From contig NZ_CYGY02000023.1 of assembly GCF_900007165.1 (NCBI RefSeq), positions 310,001 through 374,000 of the forward strand: DNA of 64,000 nt, given 5' to 3'. Made by a program: the position numbers and the translations under genes. This stretch comes from Paraburkholderia piptadeniae (lineage in GTDB: Bacteria; Pseudomonadota; Gammaproteobacteria; Burkholderiales; Burkholderiaceae). Within the stretch, counting starts at the first letter, position 1, and each line of letters begins with the position of its first letter. Of the stretch, positions 39,305-47,428 are shown piece after piece. Below the pieces are notes generated by a model that searched no databases, was not told the origin of the DNA, and worked only from the letters and a program-made list of their open reading frames with translations.

Positions 39305-40454
39305 TTGATTGCTGATCCGCCTTGACGACGACCACCGTGGCGTCGTCGCGGCGGCGCGAAAAATCGCGGTACAGCACGGCGGCGATCATCACGGCCTGCT
39401 GCAGATGCAAGCCCGGATAAGCAGCCAGATCCCAGCGAGTGCCGATGCCGTCCGAATGCAGGATCAGCAATGCGTTGCGCGTCCAGGGCACTTCGAATTC
39501 CTGCGAATCGCGCATCGTATGACCGACGATGCCGTTGCGCGACGTGAGCTGCCAGCTGTTGCGCGCACCACTCGTCGAAGTGTAGGTGCCGTGCCCCAAC
39601 GCGTTCATGCCAAGCCCCGCTCCGCCGCTGACGGACGCAGGCCGGCCGACATTGAAGATCGTTGCGGCGACGTTGCCCGTGCCCGCGAACGCGAGCTGCG
39701 CGCGGGCAAGATCGAGCCGCGCGATGGCGACGGCCGCGCCACGCGTCGGACGCAGCGCGCTGTGCGCCAGTTGCATCAGCGTAGCGGGCGAGCGGCCCGC
39801 GCGCCGGTGCACGACTTCGATCGCGCTCGCCGCCGCCACGTGCGCGTCCGGTCCGTGACCGAGACCGTCGGCGACCGTGATCGTGAGGCCGTGCTGATCG
39901 GCATCGACGCCCCACGCGTCGCCGCACACTGATTCGCCCGGGTAAGGCACGCAGATGCCACCGATGTCCGTGCCCGATGCCGGGCGGCCCGCGCCCGTGG
40001 CCGCGCGAGCGCTCGCGCCGCAGCTGCGCACGACTGCGCGCAGCACGGTCCCGAGACGCGGCTGCGAGTACACGCACAATTCGTCCGACAGACGATTGAT
40101 CGCGCCGAGTCCCGTGCCGGGCGAACCGGCCGTCGAGCGTCCGTCGTGAAAGGCGTGGCGCACGTCCTGCATGCCTGGGCCCTTGTCGACGGCGATGATC
40201 TCGACGCCGTCGGCGAGCGCGCCCGTCGCATCCGCAGGCAGCGCGCGCACGAGCAGTTCGCCGTGCTGCGCATGCTTGAGCATGTTGGTCGCCGCTTCCG
40301 TCACGATCAACGCGACGCGGCCCGCATCGGTGTCGTTGAGCGCACCCTTCTGCGCCGCGTCATTGGCGCCGCGGCGCGCGAACGCGACGCCGCTCGCGTC
40401 GGCGATTTCGAACGACGTGTGCATCCCGCGCAGACCGCTTAGCGAAGTTTCCAT
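39285..40454 (-). CDS. ATP-binding SpoIIE-family phosphatase (RsbX-like with RsbT-like domain)
   Basis: The 389-residue protein has an N-terminal GHKL ATPase domain (15-145; N57 in TEAATN, D90 in DKGPG, GTGLGAINRL) and a C-terminal PP2C/SpoIIE phosphatase domain (165-385). Metal-site aspartates are visible in GDAWG (D179), ADGLGHG (D196), HSDGIG (D334) and RRDDATVVVVK (D370-D371). RsbX-like phosphatases reset stressosome RsbR/RsbS by removing phosphates. METSLSG was chosen as start because it overlaps the end of rsbT by 16 bp. The last residues are encoded by a repeat, which is unusual. Confidence 0.88.
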   Translation of the reverse strand: METSLSGLRGMHTSFEIADASGVAFARRGANDAAQKGALNDTDAGRVALIVTEAATNMLKHAQHGELLVRALPADATGALADGVEIIAVDKGPGMQDVRHAFHDGRSTAGSPGTGLGAINRLSDELCVYSQPRLGTVLRAVVRSCGASARAATGAGRPASGTDIGGICVPYPGESVCGDAWGVDADQHGLTITVADGLGHGPDAHVAAASAIEVVHRRAGRSPATLMQLAHSALRPTRGAAVAIARLDLARAQLAFAGTGNVAATIFNVGRPASVSGGAGLGMNALGHGTYTSTSGARNSWQLTSRNGIVGHTMRDSQEFEVPWTRNALLILHSDGIGTRWDLAAYPGLHLQQAVMIAAVLYRDFSRRRDDATVVVVKADQQSTCIGPE

Positions 40455-40864
40455 TTGGTGATCGACACCGTCGTGCCTTTGCCTGGTTCCGACCGAATCT
40501 CGAACTCGTCGCACAGACGGCGCGCGCCGCCGAGCCCGAGACCGAGGCCCGCTCCGCTCGAGAAGCCGTCCTGCATCGCGCGATCGACATCCGCGATGCC
40601 CGCGCCCTTGTCGACGAATGTGAGCCTGAGCCCTTTGCGCGTGCCGTTGGCGAGCACGTTCAACGTTGCGTCGCCGCCTCCGCCATGCATTAGCGTGTTG
40701 CGTGCCAGCTCGCTCGCGGCCGTGACGAATTTCGTCTGATCGACGAGCGAGAAGCCTTGCGCGATTGCCTCGTCGCGTACGAGCTGGCGGAGCTTGACGA
40801 TCTCATGATCCGAGCGCAGACCGACTACGAGAGTCGACGCCACCACTACGCCGAATGAGTTCAT
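40439..40864 (-). CDS. rsbT: RsbT-like serine/threonine kinase (stressosome)
   Basis: The 141-residue protein is a single GHKL ATPase domain with SELARNTLMHGGGG (N box), DKGAGI (G1) and GLGLGLGGARRLCDEFEI (G2 with the RsbT-type RRL). RsbT phosphorylates RsbR and RsbS in the stressosome and on release activates a partner. Here no RsbU is seen, so the partner may be the RsbX-like protein or kinase fusion downstream. It lies 19 bp downstream of rsbS. Confidence 0.9.
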   Translation of the reverse strand: MNSFGVVVASTLVVGLRSDHEIVKLRQLVRDEAIAQGFSLVDQTKFVTAASELARNTLMHGGGGDATLNVLANGTRKGLRLTFVDKGAGIADVDRAMQDGFSSGAGLGLGLGGARRLCDEFEIRSEPGKGTTVSITKWKLR

Positions 40865-40883
40865 GTGCGAGCGCCCCGATTGA

Positions 40884-41240
40884 TCAGCGCTGCCGCTGCT
40901 GAAGCAGCGCCATGCCTCGTTCGACGTCGAGCGCAGTGCGCACGCCGCTTAGCGTGAGCCCGAGTTCGACCAGCGTGATCGCCACGGAAGGCTGCATGCC
41001 GACGACGACCGTCTGCGCATCGAGCACCGTCGCCATCGCAGCCGTGTTGCTGATCATGCGGCCGATGAACGAATCGACGATGTCGAGCGCCGAGATGTCG
41101 ATCAGCACGCCCTTCGCCTTGTCCTTCACAATGCGCGCCGTCAGGTCGTCCTGAAGCGCGATCGCGAGACGGTCGTGCATGTCGACCTGAATCGAGACGA
41201 TAAGGCAATCGCCCATCCGCAGGATTGGAATGCGGTCCAT
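40884..41240 (-). CDS. rsbS: RsbS-like STAS-domain stressosome antagonist
   Basis: The 118-residue single STAS domain has ALDIVDSFIGRMISNTAAMA, where S57 in DSFIGR aligns with the serine that RsbT phosphorylates in Bacillus RsbS. QPSVAITLVELG follows. It forms the scaffold with RsbR. It is separated by 9 bp from rsbR and 19 bp from rsbT, consistent with an operon. Confidence 0.92.
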   Translation of the reverse strand: MDRIPILRMGDCLIVSIQVDMHDRLAIALQDDLTARIVKDKAKGVLIDISALDIVDSFIGRMISNTAAMATVLDAQTVVVGMQPSVAITLVELGLTLSGVRTALDVERGMALLQQRQR

Positions 41241-41249
41241 GTCGCCACC

Positions 41250-42113
41250 TTAGCTGGCGGTGCGTGTCGAGATGCTCGACCCGCTCTTTTGCAGCGCAAC
41301 GACGAACGCATCTGCAAGCGTCGACTTCGTGATCACGTTCGTCAGATCGACGCCGAGATGCACGATGGTCTGCGCGATCTGCGGACGAATGCCGCTGATG
41401 ATGCAGTCCGCGCCCATCAGACGCGCGGCCGCCACCGTCTTCAGCAGATGTTGCGCGACGAGCGTATCGACGGTGGGCACGCCCGTGATGTCGATGATTG
41501 CAATCGCCGCGCCCGTTTCGACGATCTTCTGCAACAGGCTCTCCATCACGACCTGGGTGCGCGCCGAGTCGAGCGTGCCGATGAGCGGCAGCGCGAGAAT
41601 GCCTTCCCAGAGTTGCACGACGGGCGTCGACAGTTCGAGCAGCTCTTCCTGCTGACGTGAGATGATCGCTTCGCGGCTGCGCTGGAACACTTCCGTCGTA
41701 TAAAGGCCGAGTGCATCGAGCAACATGCTCAGGGTCCAGCTCACGTCGGCGAGTTCTTCCGGCCGCGCATCGAACTCGATGCGCAGGCGCGAATAGAGCG
41801 GCTGCTTCAGCGAGAACACGAACGTTGCCGTTTCGGCGGGCGTGAAGCCCTGGCGCGCGCGATGCGAGGACATGTCGGCGAGAAACGCGCGCACGGGTTC
41901 CCACTCGGGACGGCTCGCGTCGAGCGTCTCGGCATTCGCGAGCGTATCGGAGAAGACGTTCAGGAAGTTGCGGAACTGATCGTTCATCTCCGCCTCCGTC
42001 GTCAGGCCACGACGCAGCGCAATCGATAGATGCTGATTCAACCAGTCGGCGAGCAGCGTATCGCGATGACGCGTCAGCACCTCGACGAGCACTGCCGTTT
42101 TCGATGCGTTCAT
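41250..42113 (-). CDS. rsbR: RsbR-like STAS co-antagonist (stressosome)
   Basis: The 287-residue protein has an N-terminal sensory helical domain (1-150) predicted to be globin-like or all-helical. A linker RQQEELLELSTPVVQLWEGI follows (T163 at the equivalent of the phosphorylated linker threonine), then a STAS domain (165-275) with DITGVPTVDT. The start at 42113 has GGAGACC upstream at good spacing. In stressosomes the N-terminal turrets sense stress. The domain here lacks recognisable haem, flavin or PAS motifs, so the ligand is unknown. Confidence 0.92.
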   Translation of the reverse strand: MNASKTAVLVEVLTRHRDTLLADWLNQHLSIALRRGLTTEAEMNDQFRNFLNVFSDTLANAETLDASRPEWEPVRAFLADMSSHRARQGFTPAETATFVFSLKQPLYSRLRIEFDARPEELADVSWTLSMLLDALGLYTTEVFQRSREAIISRQQEELLELSTPVVQLWEGILALPLIGTLDSARTQVVMESLLQKIVETGAAIAIIDITGVPTVDTLVAQHLLKTVAAARLMGADCIISGIRPQIAQTIVHLGVDLTNVITKSTLADAFVVALQKSGSSISTRTAS

Positions 42114-42152
42114 AAGGTCTCCGGGGAACGGTGCTGTAAATATTGCTGACTT

Positions 42153-42166
42153 GTTTGCGTACAAAC
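42153..42166. promoter_or_regulatory. Palindrome upstream of the stressosome operon
   Basis: GTTTG(CGTA)CAAAC, a perfect 5-bp dyad with a 4-bp spacer, lies 40-53 bp upstream of the rsbR start codon. It is a plausible operator for operon control. The regulator is unknown. Confidence 0.35.
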
Positions 42167-42371
42167 TGTTCGCGCGCATCCGATTTCCGCAAACATTACC
42201 GGATGACGCGTCGATGATGACAGTTAGCCGCGCCTTGCCGCATGATCGACCCATACTACAGGCGCGGCATGCAACTGACGATACAAATGAGGGCGGAAAT
42301 ATGCGATGCGTGACCGGCGATTCAGCCTTGCTTCACGCTCGCCTGGATGTGATGCGTAGCAATCGGGGAGA

Positions 42372-44090
42372 TCAGGGCTCGCTGCACACGAAGTTGTTCG
42401 CGTTGTTCAGATTGCCCTTGCCCAGATAGCGCGGAAACATCGGATAGCGGCACAGCGGGCGCGAGCGTCCGTTGGTGGCTGCGGCGATATCGGTGGCGAG
42501 CAGCGTCTCCGGCGCGATGCCGCGCGTGACCCAGTTGTCGAGCGCGCCGAGCAGATCGACGGAAGGAATGAACACGCCGCTGCCGTGCTGGAAGCCCGGC
42601 ACCATGTACAGACGCATAAATGCGTTCACGGTTTCGTCGCCGTACTGATCGACGAGCCGGTCGTAGTACGCGATGGTCTGGCTCGGGCTGATGACTTCGT
42701 CGGCGAGGCCCTGCATCGTGATCAGCTTGCCGCCCTTTGCGATGAAGCGGCTCAGGTCCGGATTCATCGCGCCGATCGTCTGCGACAGCGCGACGACCTG
42801 CTTCTGATACTTGCCCGGATGAAGCACGTCGAATTTCATCGAATCGAACGTCGCGTCCTGCGCGACGAAATAGCGGATATAGCCGTCGCCTTGCGCGAAC
42901 AGATAGCCGTTGCCGCCGAACGTCGGCGACGTCTGGCGCACGGGGTCGTGGCCGAGTCCGAGCACGCCCGTGAAGCGCGTGCCCTGGAAGACGTTGTAGC
43001 CGCGATAGCCGCTCACGTCGTAGGCGAGCTTGTACGGCAGGCTCAGTCCGTCGCGCAGCACGAGCAGCGTCGAGAGTTGCGCGTCGCTGAGACAGCCGCC
43101 TTCTTGCGCGTATGAGGTGCCGCGGTGGCAGCGCAGCGCATCGATGATTTCCGCTTCATGTCTGCGGCATTCGACGACATCGCTGACGATGCCATCCGAG
43201 GCGCCGTCGAGCTTGTCGCAGACTTCAAGCGTCTTCTGGTACACGCGCTCGAGCAGCGCGGGCGGAACGAAACCGCCGGGCTTCGCGTATTCGGCCTGGC
43301 CGACGCGCACGCCGATCAGCCGCACGCCCGAGAAGTTCAGCGCGGGCGAATCGGCGATCACGCCATCGTAGTCGTCCGGGAAGCGCTGCATCACCGTGTA
43401 GCCTTCGCGCCCGCCCGTCGAACCGCCCGCGAAGTACATGCGCCCCGGCGGATGGCCGTACATGCGCATGATCACGGCGAGCGCCGCGTCGTGCGTCTTC
43501 TTCAGATGCGCGTAGCCGAAGTTCACGACGGCTTCGTCGACGAGACCGAATACTGCGAGCGCCGAATTGCCGACGTGTCCCGAGTCGTCGCCGAAAGTCA
43601 CGTAGCCTTGCGCGAGCGGCGCGCGTACCGGCGAGAACGGCATCACGCCGATACCCGTCACGACAAAGCCGTTGTAGCCGCCGCCGCCCACCTGCAATGC
43701 GCGGCCGTTCCAGTTCTTCGGCAGATTCACGTCGAAGCGGATGTCGGGCGTCGTGCCTTTGATCGCACGAATGACGCCCGTGATCCGGCAAAAGTCGCCT
43801 GCGCCGTTGCCGGGCGTTTGCGCGGAGATCATCGTCGCCGATTCGATGTGCGCGCCGTGCGTGGGCAACGCGATCGAGTCAGCGTCGATCCAGATGCCGC
43901 CGAGGTCCGTGCAGCGAGTGGCGAATGGCGGTTCGTTCTGTTTCTGCGCCGGGGGCTGTCCGGCCGGCGAGGCGTTGTTCGTTGCGATGGCGGCCGCCAA
44001 TGCCGATTGCGCGCTGTAGACGATCGCGTAAAGAAGCGCCGCGCGTGCGAGCCCGAGCGCCGCACGCGGCCATGCGATACCGCGCTTCAT
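42372..44090 (-). CDS. Tannase/feruloyl esterase family secreted hydrolase
   Basis: The 572-residue precursor has a signal peptide (KRGIAWPRAALGLARAALLYAIVYSAQSALA). The tannase domain follows, with GGSTGGREGY near residue 200 (nucleophile Ser, the CS/GS-TGG motif), HDPVRQTSP in the middle and VPGFQHGSG near residue 500 (catalytic His). Family members hydrolyse ester bonds of tannins, feruloyl esters or similar phenolics in the periplasm. The start at 44090 overlaps the stop of the acyltransferase upstream (ATGA), implying joint expression. The substrate cannot be inferred reliably. Confidence 0.88.
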   Translation of the reverse strand: MKRGIAWPRAALGLARAALLYAIVYSAQSALAAAIATNNASPAGQPPAQKQNEPPFATRCTDLGGIWIDADSIALPTHGAHIESATMISAQTPGNGAGDFCRITGVIRAIKGTTPDIRFDVNLPKNWNGRALQVGGGGYNGFVVTGIGVMPFSPVRAPLAQGYVTFGDDSGHVGNSALAVFGLVDEAVVNFGYAHLKKTHDAALAVIMRMYGHPPGRMYFAGGSTGGREGYTVMQRFPDDYDGVIADSPALNFSGVRLIGVRVGQAEYAKPGGFVPPALLERVYQKTLEVCDKLDGASDGIVSDVVECRRHEAEIIDALRCHRGTSYAQEGGCLSDAQLSTLLVLRDGLSLPYKLAYDVSGYRGYNVFQGTRFTGVLGLGHDPVRQTSPTFGGNGYLFAQGDGYIRYFVAQDATFDSMKFDVLHPGKYQKQVVALSQTIGAMNPDLSRFIAKGGKLITMQGLADEVISPSQTIAYYDRLVDQYGDETVNAFMRLYMVPGFQHGSGVFIPSVDLLGALDNWVTRGIAPETLLATDIAAATNGRSRPLCRYPMFPRYLGKGNLNNANNFVCSEP

Positions 44091-45196
44091 CGGCAATCGG
44101 CTCCTGGGACAGCCGCGCGCGACTGCGTCGGCCCCTTCCATTCGTTCCAGATGCGCGCGAGCAGCAGCACGGCGATGATCGCGACGAGATCGCCCGCGAA
44201 CGCGGCGAGTCCGTGACTCAGGCCGTGGATGTCGCGCGGCGTCGCCGTATCGACGATCAGCGAAATCAGCGTGCCGCCGACGAAACAGACGAGGCCCGTC
44301 TGGCCGACCTTGATGACGGCGGGCATCCGGTGCGCGAGTTTCGCGATGTGGCCCGTGCGGACGAGCACGGCGGCGATCCAGGCAATGGCAAGGAAGTTGA
44401 TCACGCGTTCAATCGACAGGTTCTGTTTCAGATGGCCGGGCAGCGGCTGCGTCAGAACGAAAAGCCTGACGATGGCGAAGGCTAGCACGGCGGCGATGGC
44501 TATACCGGTGAGCCAGCGGCCCGTTTTCGACAACTGGAAGCGGTCGGACACCGGCTGCACACGGCACAGGATACCGATGACGAACATCAGTTGCCAGGCA
44601 AAGGGATTGAAGGACCAGTTGCTGACATCGTCGATCGCGAAGAACTTCGCCAGTGGAATGGCGAGCGCCCACATCGTGAGGCTCAGGGTCAGGGCCGATA
44701 CCGCCGATTTTCGCGCGAGCGGCACGATGTAGGGGACCGTGATCGCGAAGAGCACATACATCGGCAGGACGCTGGACAGATAGGGCTGGCGCTTGAGGGT
44801 GGCGATGTTGAAGGCCTCCCTGATTGGCGCCGATGAGAAAGATGACCAGTCTGTCAGGTCGACCATCGGGCGATTCAGATGCAGGAACTGAAGGATCGCG
44901 CCCGAGAGCAGCGTGAGTAGCGCTGTCAGCAGATAGGCACGGTAGATTTCCCAGCATCGCTTATAGAAGCGGTTTTGGGCGGATTTTTGGCCCTTTTTGG
45001 CCAGCACGGCATTGTAGGCTGCTGCGGATGCATAGCCTCCGAGGCAGACGAAAACTTCGGCTGAATCGCATAAGGCGTACGCATGCAGCATCAGGTGCTG
45101 CAGGACGCCGCCCGGAATGTGGTCCAGCACGATCACGATCAGCACGATCCCTCGGAAGAAATCCACTTCGATCGAGCGTGAGGTGCGGGTTTGCAT
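44087..45196 (-). CDS. OpgC-like membrane acyltransferase
   Basis: The 369-residue integral membrane protein has ten or more hydrophobic segments and the OpgC/acyltransferase-3-like start RSIEVDFFRGIVLIVIVLDHIPGG (residues 7-30). OpgC proteins succinylate periplasmic glucans. The co-translated tannase-family esterase suggests a paired acylation and deacylation system, which is inference. Confidence 0.85.
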   Translation of the reverse strand: MQTRTSRSIEVDFFRGIVLIVIVLDHIPGGVLQHLMLHAYALCDSAEVFVCLGGYASAAAYNAVLAKKGQKSAQNRFYKRCWEIYRAYLLTALLTLLSGAILQFLHLNRPMVDLTDWSSFSSAPIREAFNIATLKRQPYLSSVLPMYVLFAITVPYIVPLARKSAVSALTLSLTMWALAIPLAKFFAIDDVSNWSFNPFAWQLMFVIGILCRVQPVSDRFQLSKTGRWLTGIAIAAVLAFAIVRLFVLTQPLPGHLKQNLSIERVINFLAIAWIAAVLVRTGHIAKLAHRMPAVIKVGQTGLVCFVGGTLISLIVDTATPRDIHGLSHGLAAFAGDLVAIIAVLLLARIWNEWKGPTQSRAAVPGADCR

Positions 45197-46011
45197 TCGA
45201 GGGCTCGGTTGGGGCTTGCTCGTGCTCTACTAAGTTGGAGGCGCGACGGGGACTTTGCTCACGACGGCTTTTACAACGCCGCGCGCCGCGCGCGTCGGGG
45301 TTTACGTGCAGTAGGAACTGTTTTGATTCAGAACGTTCCCGGGTTTACCCGTTGTTGTGAGAATGAATTGCAGAAGGAAGGGAGTTGAAACTTTTGAGGT
45401 TGCGAACGCGTGTTTCCGGGCGGGTTTGGTGGTGATGTTTCTGGATGCGTGAGTTCGTGCGTCGGGAATGCGCAGGCGTTCTTCTATCAACGTCGTTCGT
45501 TTGGCAAACTCCCTAGTTCCTCAGCGATGCCCGACAAGCTCGGCTGCGGTTTGCTGGTGTTCATCAGCTATTGCTCATCTCTTTCGGGTTTTTTTATTCG
45601 TGCAATTCTCCGTGCATGGGCTGACATCGGGTTCATACGGCGGAGGAGGATCGAACAACTGGCTGGAGCCCGTACAAACTCTATATCCGCGTATTTTGAT
45701 CGAGCATGTTGCCCCCATAGTTGCCCCCAAGGCTCCTTTCCGGTCATCGGCACAACTGCATAGCGCTGCTCCGTCGGCCCCGGGTTCGGGCCGTGCCCGC
45801 AGCGAAGCGCGCAGGCGAGTTACTGCGCGGTCGAGCGCTTGCGCGCGGAATTGCCGGGCCGTATGCACGAACGGATCATCGAGGAAACCAGAGCTTCACA
45901 ATCCAAAAGAACTGGCCTATCCCAACCAAACCATTGAATGGTGTTGACGAGCTCAATGTCCGGAAATACAATCCGCAAGCAGTCTAAACAAGGCAACACC
46001 AGAGGAATTGT
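45197..46011. other. Gene-free left edge of the accessory region
   Basis: No gene is supported in 815 bp. The composition becomes AT rich from about 45350. On the minus strand the pair TGGGGGCAAC(TA)TGGGGGCAAC lies at about 45709-45730, and GTTCGATCC near 45648 resembles a tRNA T-loop without a tRNA around it. These suggest an old integration boundary, but no integrase or complete tRNA is present. Confidence 0.35.
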
Positions 46012-46458
46012 ATGAGGGTGACCATCGAGCTTCCGGAGACCATAGTGGGCGACGTTCTGCAACTGTTGGACGACGAATATGAGGTGTTCGACGAGCGCAA
46101 CCCGTTTGACGACGCCGTTAAGCAACTGCTTGTGGGCGCGCTCGAAGCGCGCAGGAAGGTCGCGTTCACGGAAGAAGAAGTTGATGCGCTCGTTGCAGTG
46201 ATGTTGCAATCCGCCCTCAAGGGCCAGAACGGTACGACGTTCCAAACGAACCAAATTTACGCGTCGGCCACGGGCAACCAGTGGACCAAGATTGAACCCT
46301 CGGTTCGCAAGTCGATCGGTAAGCGCTTCCGTGCCGCAGTCGAGGCGCACGCGAAGACCGCCGACGAGGGCGACGCCGTCATCACCCTTTTGGCCCGGAA
46401 CATCAACAACGCTGCGGTGTATGAGCGTTCGACGATCCCGCGCCACGAATTGCCTTGA
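46012..46458 (+). CDS. RHH-like / DUF1413-like small regulator candidate
   Basis: The 148-residue protein starts with RVTIELPETIVGDVLQLLDD then DDAVKQLLVGALEA, which looks like a ribbon-helix-helix-like DNA-binding arm. The C-terminal part FQTNQIYASATGNQWTKI then RKSIGKRFRAAVEA resembles DUF1413. It sits 35 bp upstream of a GNAT-like gene on the same strand. The order small DNA-binding protein then acetyltransferase is that of GNAT toxin-antitoxin modules. Both family calls are tentative. Confidence 0.55.
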   Translation: MRVTIELPETIVGDVLQLLDDEYEVFDERNPFDDAVKQLLVGALEARRKVAFTEEEVDALVAVMLQSALKGQNGTTFQTNQIYASATGNQWTKIEPSVRKSIGKRFRAAVEAHAKTADEGDAVITLLARNINNAAVYERSTIPRHELP

Positions 46459-46493
46459 ATCGCAACAAACATTAACCAAAGCGGAGGAGAAAC

Positions 46494-47006
46494 ATGAGTA
46501 CACAAATGGCCGACCCGCACCAAGGCATGCTTTCGTTCGAGGCTGGCCTGCGCTCGGGAATACTCGAGATCGGTCCCGTTCCCGGTTGCGCAAATTTATA
46601 CAGCCACTTTGACCGACCGGCACCTGGCGTTAATCGGTTGACCTATGCTCGACTGCAACGTGATCTGCGGACCGTCGAAGCTTTCGTCTCCTGCATCATG
46701 AATGGCGAGGTCGACGGTTTCCCATGTGTTGCTCTCGGTTACGCGGTACCGGAGGCATTCCGCCGTCTGGGATACGCGAAGCAGATCCTGCGGGAAGTTA
46801 TTAGGGACCAGGTCCGCCAAGCTGGCGAAAACCGCATTAGCCAGATCTACGTCGAAGCGGTGATCGATGTTACGAATCTGTCTTCGCAGCGAGTAGCCGA
46901 AGCCGTCCTGAATGCTCCGCGAGAAAGCATTACGGACGCTCACTCGGGGCGTGATGCATATCGTTACACGGCCCGTTTCGAGACCGCTACGGGTCGGCAA
47001 TTGTGA
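46494..47006 (+). CDS. GNAT-like N-acetyltransferase
   Basis: The 170-residue protein has GNAT-like elements: ALGYAVPEAFRRLGYAKQIL (acetyl-CoA-binding loop, RRLGYA in place of Q/RxxGxG/A) and IYVEAVIDVTNLSSQRVAEAVL, the strand-helix typical of N/S-rich C-terminal GNAT motifs. A GGAGGAG ribosome site precedes the ATG. The length equals that of TacT/AtaT-like GNAT toxins. The function is unproven: it may be a metabolite acetyltransferase or a toxin paired with the upstream gene. Confidence 0.55.
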   Translation: MSTQMADPHQGMLSFEAGLRSGILEIGPVPGCANLYSHFDRPAPGVNRLTYARLQRDLRTVEAFVSCIMNGEVDGFPCVALGYAVPEAFRRLGYAKQILREVIRDQVRQAGENRISQIYVEAVIDVTNLSSQRVAEAVLNAPRESITDAHSGRDAYRYTARFETATGRQL

Positions 47007-47428
47007 ACACTGGCTGACGGTCATTCGCCGTGCGGCGCGCCCGTGCCTTTCTGAAACTCCCTGTCATTCAATGCCGGGGCCGCCCGGTTCGCGCAGACTG
47101 CGTGAAAACTGTCATCGTTGCCACAATAAATGTGTCAAGTGACGACACCAGCAACTCAAAGGCGCCCAATTTCGCGATGTCCTGGTGCCGCATGTAGCAC
47201 CGTCGTCCTTCCGGCTGCCAAGAAGCTCGCCTTTGGTCGATTACAGGTCAGGGAGCTTCCGCTGCCCGGCAGCAATGGACCTGGGATGGACGGCCAGCGT
47301 CGTCGATCCCGCTCGAACAGGACACACGAAGAAGAATGTCGCCGTTGCCTGAATGATTCGATCGCAGAGAGAGAGCCAGTTCAAAGCAAATCTAAACAGC
47401 TCATCACGCGCATTACGGGAGAATACGG
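47007..47428. other. Gene-free stretch
   Basis: No supported gene in 422 bp. An open frame overlaps the start of the HNH gene but has no ribosome site and no protein-like pattern. Confidence 0.35.

Noticed and set aside
45600..45730. Possible tRNA on the minus strand (GTTCGATCC T-loop-like)
   Set aside because: No acceptor, D or anticodon stems could be formed around it, so it is at most a remnant or chance.
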